64,000 nucleotides of DNA from Bradyrhizobium ottawaense (GTDB lineage Bacteria > Pseudomonadota > Alphaproteobacteria > Rhizobiales > Xanthobacteraceae), in the NCBI RefSeq assembly GCF_900099825.1, contig NZ_LT629693.1, positions 4,351,001 through 4,415,000 of the forward strand, given 5' to 3'. The notes under the pieces were generated by a model that saw nothing but the letters and a program-made list of their open reading frames with translations, had not been told where the DNA came from and searched no databases. Each line of letters begins with the position of its first letter. The stretch's first letter is position 1. Of the stretch, positions 11,824 to 20,909 are shown one piece after another. Position numbers and translations under genes: made by a program.

Positions 11824-12525
11824 TCAGGCTTCCTTGAAGCGATAGCCGACGCCGTACAGCGTCTCGATCATCTCGAAATCGTCGTCGACCACCTTGAACT
11901 TCTTGCGCAGCCGCTTGATGTGGCTGTCGATGGTGCGGTCGTCGACATAGACCTGATCGTCATAGGCGGCGTCCATCAGCGCGTTGCGGCTTTTCACCAC
12001 ACCGGGGCGCGTCGCCAGCGCCTGCAGGATCAGAAATTCCGTCACCGTCAGCGTGACCGGCTCGTTCTTCCAGGTGCAGGTGTGACGCTCCGGATCCATC
12101 CGTAGCAGGCCGCGGTCCAGAGCACGTGCATCCGGCTCCTTCGGCACAGCGGTCGGATCCTTGGGCTGGCCGCGGCGAAGCACGGCTTTGACGCGTTCGA
12201 CCAGCAGGCGCTGCGAGAACGGCTTGCGGATGAAATCGTCGGCGCCCATCTTGAGGCCGAACAATTCGTCGATCTCTTCGTCCTTGGAGGTCAGGAAGAT
12301 CACCGGCAGATCGGATTTCTGCCGCAGCCGCCGCAGCGTCTCCATGCCGTCCATGCGCGGCATCTTGATATCGAGGATCGCCAGATCCGGCGGCGAGGTA
12401 CGGAAACCGTCGAGCGCCGATGCACCATCCGTGTAGGTCATGATGCGATAGCCTTCGGCTTCGAGCGCAATCGAGACGGAAGTGAGAATGTTGCGGTCGT
12501 CATCGACCAGGGCGATTGTGGGCAT
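11824..12525 (-). CDS. chvI: Response regulator ChvI (OmpR family)
   Basis: 233 residues: receiver domain with acidic pocket DDD at 8-10, phosphorylated Asp52 in [10 protein letters not shown], the switch Thr/Lys region ([14 protein letters not shown]), and a winged-helix DNA-binding domain ([11 protein letters not shown]...[16 protein letters not shown]) as in OmpR. The open frame extends to 12687, but [12 protein letters not shown] at 12525 is the family start. It is the partner of ChvG, 125 bp upstream of it on the same strand. In rhizobia this regulator controls exopolysaccharide, motility and acid-response genes. Confidence 0.95.
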   Translation of the reverse strand: MPTIALVDDDRNILTSVSIALEAEGYRIMTYTDGASALDGFRTSPPDLAILDIKMPRMDGMETLRRLRQKSDLPVIFLTSKDEEIDELFGLKMGADDFIRKPFSQRLLVERVKAVLRRGQPKDPTAVPKEPDARALDRGLLRMDPERHTCTWKNEPVTLTVTEFLILQALATRPGVVKSRNALMDAAYDDQVYVDDRTIDSHIKRLRKKFKVVDDDFEMIETLYGVGYRFKEA

Positions 12526-12740
12526 GAGCCTGCTTTCGAAAGAGACAGTGGCTGAAACGGCGGGCAATCCAGCCATGCGCCGCATAAATGGTCTTCGTAT
12601 ACGGTCAACGAGCAATGCAAGCTGGGCTGAAGTGTGACCGAGTTCCGCAAAAAGCTTCCACGAGCGATGGGTACCCCCATATAGCACCCTCCTTGGCCGG
12701 GAAAAGGCCCTTTTTGCAATAAGATGGCTGGATCGTAACG

Positions 12741-13475
12741 ATGGAACTGACCGCGGATTTCAATGCTTCCAGGCTCGCCCGCTCGCTGCTGAGGCGTAGC
12801 CGCCAGGGGGCGCTGGCGACCCTGATGCCCGGGAGCGGCGATCCCTATTGCTCACTGGTCAATGTTGCCAGCCGTACCGACGCCTCGCCGATCCTGCTGA
12901 TCTCGCGGCTGGCGCTGCATACCAGGAACATCCTCGCCGACAACCGGGTGTCGCTGATGCTGGACGAGCGTGCCGCGGGCGATCCGCTGGAGGGCGCCCG
13001 GATCATGCTGGCGGGCCGGGCCGAGGAGGCCGCGGGCGAAGCGGCCGGAATGCTGCGCCGGCGCTACCTCAACGCCCATCCGTCGGCGGAAGCCTTTGTC
13101 GATTTCAAGGATTTCTCGTTCTTCCGGATCGTCCCGTCCGGCGCCCACCTGGTCGCCGGCTTCGGCCGCATCATCGACCTCACGCCGGTGCAATTCCTGA
13201 CCGATATCGGCGATGCCGGCGAGCTGCTGGAGGCCGAGCAGGGTGCTGTCGCGCACATGAACGAGGATCACCGCGAGGCGATGAACCTCTATGCCACCAG
13301 GCTGCTCGGCGCCGAGAGCGCCGACTGGACCTGCACCGGCTGCGATCCGGATGGCATGGACATGCAGGCTGGCACCGCGACGCTCCGGCTGGATTTCCCG
13401 GAGCGGGTCACCAGCGGCACCGCCTTGCGCAAGATGCTGGTGCGTCTTGCCGGGGAGGCGCGGGCGAAGGGCTGA
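12741..13475 (+). CDS. HugZ-like FMN-binding split-barrel protein with DUF2470 domain
   Basis: 244 residues. The N-terminal two thirds match the pyridoxamine-phosphate-oxidase-like split barrel ([21 protein letters not shown], then [14 protein letters not shown]). The last 80 residues form a DUF2470 module beginning at the conserved acidic [13 protein letters not shown]. This combination is that of the HugZ/HutZ heme-utilisation family. HugZ binds heme and degrades it, so a role in heme iron use is plausible but not shown here. No heme transporter is adjacent. It is divergent from chvI, sharing a 215-bp upstream region that should contain both promoters. Confidence 0.85.
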   Translation: MELTADFNASRLARSLLRRSRQGALATLMPGSGDPYCSLVNVASRTDASPILLISRLALHTRNILADNRVSLMLDERAAGDPLEGARIMLAGRAEEAAGEAAGMLRRRYLNAHPSAEAFVDFKDFSFFRIVPSGAHLVAGFGRIIDLTPVQFLTDIGDAGELLEAEQGAVAHMNEDHREAMNLYATRLLGAESADWTCTGCDPDGMDMQAGTATLRLDFPERVTSGTALRKMLVRLAGEARAKG

Positions 13476-13576
13476 TTAACGAGCTCTTGGGTTCGCCGGA
13501 CCGGCATTGAACGGGCGCGGCTTGTTGCGCGACTTAAGCCAAGCCCGCTTCAGTTTGGCCAACCCAAGTCCGGATC

Positions 13577-16171
13577 ATGAAATCTCGAAATCGTTTGGTA
13601 TTTTCGCTGTGTCTCGCGCTGCTGTCGAGCACCTGCCTCGGCGCGCCTTCATGGGCGCAGAAGGGAGATGGCGCCGCGCTCAGCGCCAAAATCAATGAGC
13701 TCAGCCGAGCCGGGAAATATGCCGACGCGGTGGCGCTGGCGCAGGGACAGGTGGAAAGCCTCGAGAAAAAATTCGGACCCGCCCACCGCGACGTCGGGGC
13801 GGCGCTGAACAATCTGGCGCAGCTCTACGACAGTCAGGGCAGGGATGGCGAGGCGGAGCCGCTGTTCAAGCGATCGATCGCGATCCTCGAGAAGACCGCC
13901 GGACTGGATTCGCTCGAGATCGCATCCGCATTGAACAATCTGGCGGCGCTGTATCAGCGGCAGGAACGCTATGCCGACGCCGAGCCGCTGTTCAAGCGTG
14001 CGCTGGCGATCCGCGAAAAGTCGCTCGGCAGCGGTCATCCTGATTTGGGGCAATCCCTCAACAATCTGGCGACGCTGTACGAAAAGCTGGGCCGCCACGG
14101 CGACTCCGAACCGTTGTTCAAACGCGCGCTGGCGATCTATGAAAAGGCGGCGGGTCCGGAGCATCCGGCGGTCGCGACGCTCTTGAACAATCTGGGCCAG
14201 GTCGACAAGGTCCAGGGCCGCTATGCCGAGGCCGAACCGCTGATCCGGCGGTCGCTGGCGATCCGCGAGAAAGTACTCGGACGCGACCATCCCGATGTCG
14301 CGCGCTCGCTGAATAATCTGGCCGATCTTTGCGAACGGCAGGGCCGTTATGCCGACGCCTTGCCGCTCTACCAGCGGGCAGCCGATATCCGCGAAACAGC
14401 CCTCGGCGCCAACCATCCCGATGCCGCGATATCGCTGAACAACCTCGCTTCGCTCTACCAAACGCAAGGCCGCACCGCGGACGCCTTGCCGCTGACCGAG
14501 AAGACGCTCGCCGGCGGCCGCGCGCAGTTGCGCGTCGCGCTTCCGGTGCTGCTTGCCGCGCAACAGCAGCAGATCATGCCGGCCGGGCAGGCGCTCGACG
14601 ATGCCCTCAACGCGGTTCAGGCCGGCACCCAGTCTTCCGCGGCGTCGGCCGTCAACAAGCTTGCGGTGCGACTGGCTGCCGGGTCCGACCGGCTCGCGCA
14701 ACTGGTACGTCGTGATCAGGATCTCGCCAATGAGGCCGGGACGCTGGACAAGGCGATCGTCGCGGCGGTCTCGAAGGAGCGCGCCAAACGCGACGCGGCT
14801 TCCGAGCAGAAGAGCCGCGACCGGCTCACGGCCATTACCGCCGAGCGCGCGAGCCTGCAAAAGACCTTTGCCGTCGAATTTCCCGATTACGCCGCGCTGT
14901 CGAATCCGCTGCCGTTGAAGGCAAGGGAGATGCAGGCGCTGCTGTCCGATAATGAAGCGCTGGTGCTGTTCGCGGTTGCGGAGAAAGAAAGCTACGTGTT
15001 CGCGATGACGCGCGACCGGGTCGACTGGCGACAGATTCCATTGGGCGCGGAAGCGCTGTCGCAGAAGATTGCGATGTTTCGCCGCGGCCTCGATGTCGGC
15101 AACGCGAGTGATGCGTCCGGCAAGTCGGGACTGTTCGATCTGGCGCTTGCCCATGAATTGTACGGAACGCTGCTGGCGCCGGTCGACGCGCTGGTGAAGG
15201 ACAAGCCGTCGCTCTTGGTCGTGCCATCGGGCGCGTTGACGGCGCTGCCGTTCCATCTGCTGGTGACCGAGAAGCCGGCGGCTGCGATTCCGGATACGTT
15301 CGACGGCTATCGGGAAGCCGCCTGGCTTCTCAAACGTCAGGCCGTGTCGGTGCTGCCGTCGGCTGCGAGCCTGAAAACGTTGCGCGTGTTGGCGCGCAAG
15401 GAGGAGAGCAGCAAGCCGATGACCGGCTTTGGCGATCCGCTGTTCAACCCCGGTTTGAAGCCCGCCAAAGGCCAGCGCTCCGCCACGACCGCGGCACGGA
15501 GTCTCGCAGCCGGCGCCTATACCGACTTCTGGCAGGGCGCCGGCGTCGATCGCGCGCGGCTCGTCGATGCCCTGCCGCAACTGCCGGATACGGCCGACGA
15601 GCTCAACGCCGTCGCCAGGGATCTCGGCGTTGCCGCTTCCGATATTCATCTCGGCGAAGACGCCAGCGAAACCACGGTCAAGCGCGCCGCGCTTGCCGAT
15701 TATGGCATCGTCTATTTCGCGACCCATGGTCTGGTCGCGGGTGATGTGAAGGGTGTTGCCGAACCGTCGCTGGTGCTCAGCATTCCCAAAGTGCCGTCGG
15801 AGTTCGACGACGGCCTGCTCACCGCAAGCGAAGTTGCGCAACTGAAACTCAATGCCGACTGGGTGGTGCTGTCCGCCTGCAACACGATTGCAGGCGACAA
15901 GCCCGGCGCCGAGGCGTTGTCGGGCCTGGCGCGCGCGTTCTTCTATGCCGGCGCGCGGGCGCTGTTGGTTTCGCATTGGGCGGTCAATTCGGAAGCAGCG
16001 ACCCGGCTGTCGATATCGACCTTCGATCGCCTCAAGGCCGATCCGAAGCTCGGCCGCGCCGAGGCGCTGCGGCAGGCCATGCTGGCCTATCTCAACGACA
16101 CGTCCTCGCCGCGAAACGCCTATCCGGCGCTTTGGGCGCCCTTTGCCCTGATTGGCGAGGGGGCACGGTAG
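13577..16171 (+). CDS. Exported TPR-CHAT protein (caspase-like protease domain)
   Basis: 864 residues. A Sec signal peptide (about 1-27, ending APSWA) is followed by six near-identical 42-residue TPR units (about 70-320, each with LNNLA and, in most copies, a repeat of the EAEPLFKRALAI type), a helical linker with charged coiled-coil character (about 330-440), and a C-terminal CHAT domain. The caspase-type dyad is intact: His717 in YFATHG and Cys768 in LSACNT, followed by the SHWAVNSEA segment. Such proteins are predicted clan CD cysteine peptidases. In this exported form neither substrate nor trigger is known. It lies between hugZ-like and pckA and may be transcribed alone. Confidence 0.9.
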   Translation: MKSRNRLVFSLCLALLSSTCLGAPSWAQKGDGAALSAKINELSRAGKYADAVALAQGQVESLEKKFGPAHRDVGAALNNLAQLYDSQGRDGEAEPLFKRSIAILEKTAGLDSLEIASALNNLAALYQRQERYADAEPLFKRALAIREKSLGSGHPDLGQSLNNLATLYEKLGRHGDSEPLFKRALAIYEKAAGPEHPAVATLLNNLGQVDKVQGRYAEAEPLIRRSLAIREKVLGRDHPDVARSLNNLADLCERQGRYADALPLYQRAADIRETALGANHPDAAISLNNLASLYQTQGRTADALPLTEKTLAGGRAQLRVALPVLLAAQQQQIMPAGQALDDALNAVQAGTQSSAASAVNKLAVRLAAGSDRLAQLVRRDQDLANEAGTLDKAIVAAVSKERAKRDAASEQKSRDRLTAITAERASLQKTFAVEFPDYAALSNPLPLKAREMQALLSDNEALVLFAVAEKESYVFAMTRDRVDWRQIPLGAEALSQKIAMFRRGLDVGNASDASGKSGLFDLALAHELYGTLLAPVDALVKDKPSLLVVPSGALTALPFHLLVTEKPAAAIPDTFDGYREAAWLLKRQAVSVLPSAASLKTLRVLARKEESSKPMTGFGDPLFNPGLKPAKGQRSATTAARSLAAGAYTDFWQGAGVDRARLVDALPQLPDTADELNAVARDLGVAASDIHLGEDASETTVKRAALADYGIVYFATHGLVAGDVKGVAEPSLVLSIPKVPSEFDDGLLTASEVAQLKLNADWVVLSACNTIAGDKPGAEALSGLARAFFYAGARALLVSHWAVNSEAATRLSISTFDRLKADPKLGRAEALRQAMLAYLNDTSSPRNAYPALWAPFALIGEGAR

Positions 16172-16447
16172 TTGTGCGCTGCAGCAAGTCGTCCGCCAAA
16201 CCTCGCTTGCGGCGGATGGTCGCGCAATCATGAAAGCAAACGAAAGAAATGCGCGGCATCAAGTTGATCCAGATCAACGCCATAGCCGGAATAAACCAAA
16301 ACCTGCCGGATCGGCTTGGCAAGGGCGGCGTTGCCAAGTATTAGGTCGCCGGACCAAGGCCGGAAGGCTATATTCAGGGTCACCGCGACAGAGCGCGTTT
16401 GGCGGCATTCGCGCGATCGAGATACGCGGGTTCGAGGAGGATTCTTC

Positions 16448-18061
<1,614 letters not shown>

Positions 18062-18085
18062 GGCTCAATCGTCCATCATTTAAAA

Positions 18086-18116
18086 AAGGGCGGCTCGGTG
18101 AGCCGCCCTTTTTATT
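18086..18116 (+). terminator. Rho-independent terminator of pckA
   Basis: A perfect GC-rich stem, AAGGGCGGCT pairing with AGCCGCCCTT around a short loop, is followed by TTTATTT, 25 bp after the pckA stop. It is the clearest intrinsic terminator in the window. Confidence 0.93.
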
Positions 18117-18231
18117 TCAGAATGTTTCCAGCGCCATCACGGCAACATCCCGACACGGCGATCAAACCCTCGTTAACCGCGCTCACCTGCAAGTAGCCCA
18201 TCGCGGATTGCAGGTTAAGGAAAACGTCGAC

Positions 18232-18597
18232 ATGGGCGACATCATGAGCATTCTCCAGAGCAGCTACTCCTCGGCGTCGCAGAATACGCCGTCGAACACG
18301 CCCTATACCAATGTCGATCCCACGCTCTATCAGGGCACCTGGAACGGCACCTATTCGAACAACCAGAAATTCGAGATCTCCGTCTCGCAGGTCAACGGAT
18401 TTCGCGCGCAGGTAAAGTATCAGAGCGGTTCGACCGTTCGGTATCAAAGCGTCCTGATCAAGGATAGTTCGTTCCGGATCGGCGACACCAAGTTCACGCT
18501 TACGGCGCAGGGGACGGCGACCGTTGGGAACGTGGTCACCGATCCCGCGTCCGGCAATACCAGCCTTGTCCAGGGCAGTGCGGCGCTGGCCAGTTGA
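18232..18597 (+). CDS. Hypothetical small beta-rich protein
   Basis: 121 residues from the ATG at 18232 (AAGGA site 9-13 bp upstream); an alternative ATG is at 18244. I do not recognise a family. A Ser/Asn/Thr-rich N-terminus is followed by a regular alternating pattern (YQGTWNGTYSNNQKFEISV, VRYQSVLIKDSSFRIGD) suggestive of an antiparallel beta-sheet, as in small lipocalin-like or exported beta-barrel domains. There is no clear signal peptide and no cysteine. The codon use is normal for the window and the gene has its own leader after the pckA terminator, so it is probably real. Confidence 0.7.
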   Translation: MGDIMSILQSSYSSASQNTPSNTPYTNVDPTLYQGTWNGTYSNNQKFEISVSQVNGFRAQVKYQSGSTVRYQSVLIKDSSFRIGDTKFTLTAQGTATVGNVVTDPASGNTSLVQGSAALAS

Positions 18598-18631
18598 GGC
18601 TCTTTGTTTTCGCGTTTTCTTTACGCGAACC

Positions 18632-18664
18632 GGCGTCCACCCCGGATCAAGTCCGGGGCAGGCT
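18632..18664. repeat. Half palindrome, family A fragment
   Basis: A CCCCGGA-TCAAG-TCCGGGG stem between convergent genes resembles one arm of the family A repeats found at 20802, 25861, 40106 and 60804. It may also help end transcription, but no T-run follows. Confidence 0.5.
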
Positions 18665-18684
18665 TTCACTCGAAAACGCTATTG

Positions 18685-19659
18685 TCAGGTGTTGTCCGGA
18701 AATACAGCGTTGCTCGGCGTCGGACGGTCGGTGATCTGCAATCCGAACAGGCTGCCGATCAGCTCGACCGCCACGCGCGCGGTGCGGCCGCGTTCGTCGA
18801 GAAACGGATTGAGCTCGACGATATCGACCGATCGCACCAGACCAGAGTCGTGCAGCAGCTCCATGATGAGATGCGCCTCGCGGTAGGTGGCGCCGCCCGG
18901 CACCGTGGTGCCGACGCCGGGGGCCACCGCGGGATCGAGAAAGTCGACGTCGAAGCTGACATGCAGCACGCCGTTCTGCGCCCGCACCCGTTCGATCACC
19001 TTGCGGATCAGCACGCCGACGCCGAACTCGTCGATCGCGCGCATGTCGGCGATCGCGACGCGGCGCTCGGCCACCAGTTTCTTTTCCAACGGGTCGATCG
19101 AGCGGACGCCGAACAGTTCGATCCGGTCGGGGCCGACAGAAGCGCGCGGCCCGCCGCCGAGCAACCCGTCGAGGCCGGGCTCGCCGGCGAGGAAGGCCGC
19201 CGACATGCCGTGCATGTTGCCGGTGATCGTCGTGTCCGGCGTGTTGTAATCGGCGTGGGCATCGAGCCACAGCACGAACAGCGGCCGGCCCTGTTGCTGC
19301 CAGTGGCGTGCGACGCCGTTCACCGAGCCCATCGAGAGCGAGTGATCGCCGCCCAGGAAGATCGGGACCGCGCCGGAGCGCGCCAGATCGAAGCTGCGGT
19401 CGCTAAGCGCACGGATCCAGGCCTTGATCTCATCGTAAAATCTGGCGTTTGACGGCGCCGGTGCTTCCGCTGGCGCGATGCCGGGCGCTGTCATGTCGCC
19501 ATGGTCTTCGACGCGAAATCCGAGCTGGTCGAGGATGCGGCCGATGCCTGCGGTTCGCAGCGCCGCTGGCCCCATCAGCGTGCCGGCCTGCGAGGCGCCG
19601 ATCTCGATGGGGATGCCGAGCAGGGCGATCCGCGACTTGCTTGTGTTGGTTTTGGACAT
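18685..19659 (-). CDS. rocF: Arginase
   Basis: 324 residues of the ureohydrolase fold. It hydrolyses L-arginine to ornithine and urea with a dimanganese centre. The metal ligands are all present: His106 in GGDHSLS, Asp133/His135/Asp137 in DAHADYN, and Asp237/Asp239 in SFDVDFLDP. The GNMHGM segment near 147 matches the arginase substrate loop. The ATG at 19659 was preferred over the longer frame, which runs into a palindromic repeat. Arginase rather than agmatinase is favoured by overall motif context. Confidence 0.93.
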   Translation of the reverse strand: MSKTNTSKSRIALLGIPIEIGASQAGTLMGPAALRTAGIGRILDQLGFRVEDHGDMTAPGIAPAEAPAPSNARFYDEIKAWIRALSDRSFDLARSGAVPIFLGGDHSLSMGSVNGVARHWQQQGRPLFVLWLDAHADYNTPDTTITGNMHGMSAAFLAGEPGLDGLLGGGPRASVGPDRIELFGVRSIDPLEKKLVAERRVAIADMRAIDEFGVGVLIRKVIERVRAQNGVLHVSFDVDFLDPAVAPGVGTTVPGGATYREAHLIMELLHDSGLVRSVDIVELNPFLDERGRTARVAVELIGSLFGLQITDRPTPSNAVFPDNT

Positions 19660-19681
19660 CAGGCCTGACTCTCGATGAAAT

Positions 19682-19773
19682 CGTAGGGTGGGCAAAGCGA
19701 AGCGTGCCCACCATTCACAAGACACGATTCAGACGGTGGGCACGGCGCATAGCTCGCCTTTGCCCACCCTACG
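19682..19773. repeat. Intergenic palindrome, family D (GTAGGGTGGGC type)
   Basis: Inverted arms CGTAGGGTGGGCAAAGCGAA (from 19682) and its near complement ending TTTGCCCACCCTACG at 19773. It occupies most of the gap between the thioesterase stop and the arginase start. A relative is at 48872-48950. Confidence 0.85.
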
Positions 19774-19800
19774 AAGTGCCGAACAGAATTGCAGGTTCCA

Positions 19801-20616
19801 CTACGCCTTGAAATAGGCGATCTGCGTCGTGGTCGCGAGCAGGCGCCCCGACGGCGACCACAACTCGCCGTTCTGGTCGCCATAGCTCTTGTGGAAAATT
19901 TTTGCGTCGGCAACCGCCAGAACCCGCGTGATGTCCTCGGCCTCGAGGTCGCCGGCATCGACGTGGAAGTAAGTCGTGATCGACACCGTGCCGAACGGCA
20001 CCAGCTCGCGCTTGGCATGAAAGATGCGGCCAAAAAACGCATCCGACATCGACATCAGCGAAAGTGCGTCGATCTTGCGCGGCACGCGATCGCCGATCCA
20101 CAGTTTGGAGTACGAGTTCGGCGGCGCCGAGCTGGTCGTCGGCCAACTCGGCTCGCCCTCGACAAAGCGGAAATCATACTGCTTGACCCAGGGAGCGGCG
20201 ATCTTGGCGTAGGGCAGGGTTTGCTCGTACGGTTTGGTATCCGGAAACGGCGCTTGCGCGTGCGACCATGACGGCCGGCGCTCGGCGAACACGGCAGTCG
20301 CCAGCGTCGCGACCTCGCCGCCGGCCTGCGTCATCTCGACGCTCCAGTGCTGTGACGAACGGTTGGCCTTGACCAGGCGAACGTCGAGATCGAAGCCGCC
20401 TTCCGCGACCGGGGCGCAGAAATTGACGGTGAACGACAGCGGATCGCCGGCACGCTGCGGATGGTCGATCAAGGCGCGCAGGACGGTCGCCGCCGTGCAG
20501 CCGCCGAACGGGCCGACAAAGGCCCAGTAGTCCGGGCTGGTCTTGCCCTGCCAGCAACTGTCGCCGGCGGTGACCTGGGTGGCGTCGTCAAAGAGGTGCG
20601 GGGTCTTGGTGAGCAT
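19801..20616 (-). CDS. TesB-like acyl-CoA thioesterase (double hotdog)
   Basis: 271 residues in two hotdog halves. The first has FVGPFGGCTAATVLRAL and the conserved LSFTVNFCAPV strand; the second has the SDAFFGRIF and SITTYFHVDAGDL segments. This matches the TesB/thioesterase_4 type that hydrolyses acyl-CoA to free acid and CoA in the cytoplasm. The physiological substrate is not visible. The start is the ATG at 20616; a longer frame would translate a dispersed repeat (20631-20740), which is not credible coding sequence. It lies upstream of arginase on the same strand, but the intervening repeat makes functional linkage uncertain. Confidence 0.85.
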   Translation of the reverse strand: MLTKTPHLFDDATQVTAGDSCWQGKTSPDYWAFVGPFGGCTAATVLRALIDHPQRAGDPLSFTVNFCAPVAEGGFDLDVRLVKANRSSQHWSVEMTQAGGEVATLATAVFAERRPSWSHAQAPFPDTKPYEQTLPYAKIAAPWVKQYDFRFVEGEPSWPTTSSAPPNSYSKLWIGDRVPRKIDALSLMSMSDAFFGRIFHAKRELVPFGTVSITTYFHVDAGDLEAEDITRVLAVADAKIFHKSYGDQNGELWSPSGRLLATTTQIAYFKA

Positions 20617-20630
20617 GGGGCCTTCTTTTC

Positions 20631-20740
20631 CGTCATTGCGAGCGAAGCGAAGCAATCCAGAAGCGACAAAGCAAGTATGGATTGCTTCGTCGCTATCGCT
20701 CCCTTGCACAAACGCTTCGCGTTTGTTGCAGGCAATGACG
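20631..20740. repeat. Intergenic palindrome, family E (GTCATTGCGAGCGAAGCGAA type)
   Basis: Inverted repeat from CGTCATTGCGAGCG to GGCAATGACG with an internal GCAATCCA/TGGATTGC stem and a further AACGCTTCGCGTTT hairpin. It ends only 14 bp before the thioesterase start codon, so it should be in that gene's leader RNA. Confidence 0.85.
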
Positions 20741-20801
20741 ATCTTTGTCCAATGCGCAGTATCACGCGCGCTTTGCGAAATTCAATGACGTCGGAAGTAA
20801 T

Positions 20802-20890
20802 CGTCATGGCCGGGCTTGTCCCGGCCATCCACGCCTTTCTTGCGGTCCAACAGTAAGACGTGGATGCCCGGCGCAAGGCCGGGCATGACG
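20802..20890. repeat. Intergenic palindrome, family A
   Basis: Arms CGTCATGGCCGGGCTTGTCC (from 20802) and its near complement ending GCCGGGCATGACG at 20890, with an inner CCACG/CGTGG stem. It sits between the glgP stop and the family E element. Confidence 0.85.
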
Positions 20891-20909
20891 ACGGGACGGA
20901 GAGGCTGTA

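Noticed and set aside
13649..16231. 860-codon open frame opposite the TPR-CHAT gene
   Set aside because: It is the antisense shadow of a high-GC gene; its product is Arg/Gly/Gln-rich with no domain, while the plus-strand gene has a signal peptide, TPRs and a catalytic dyad.
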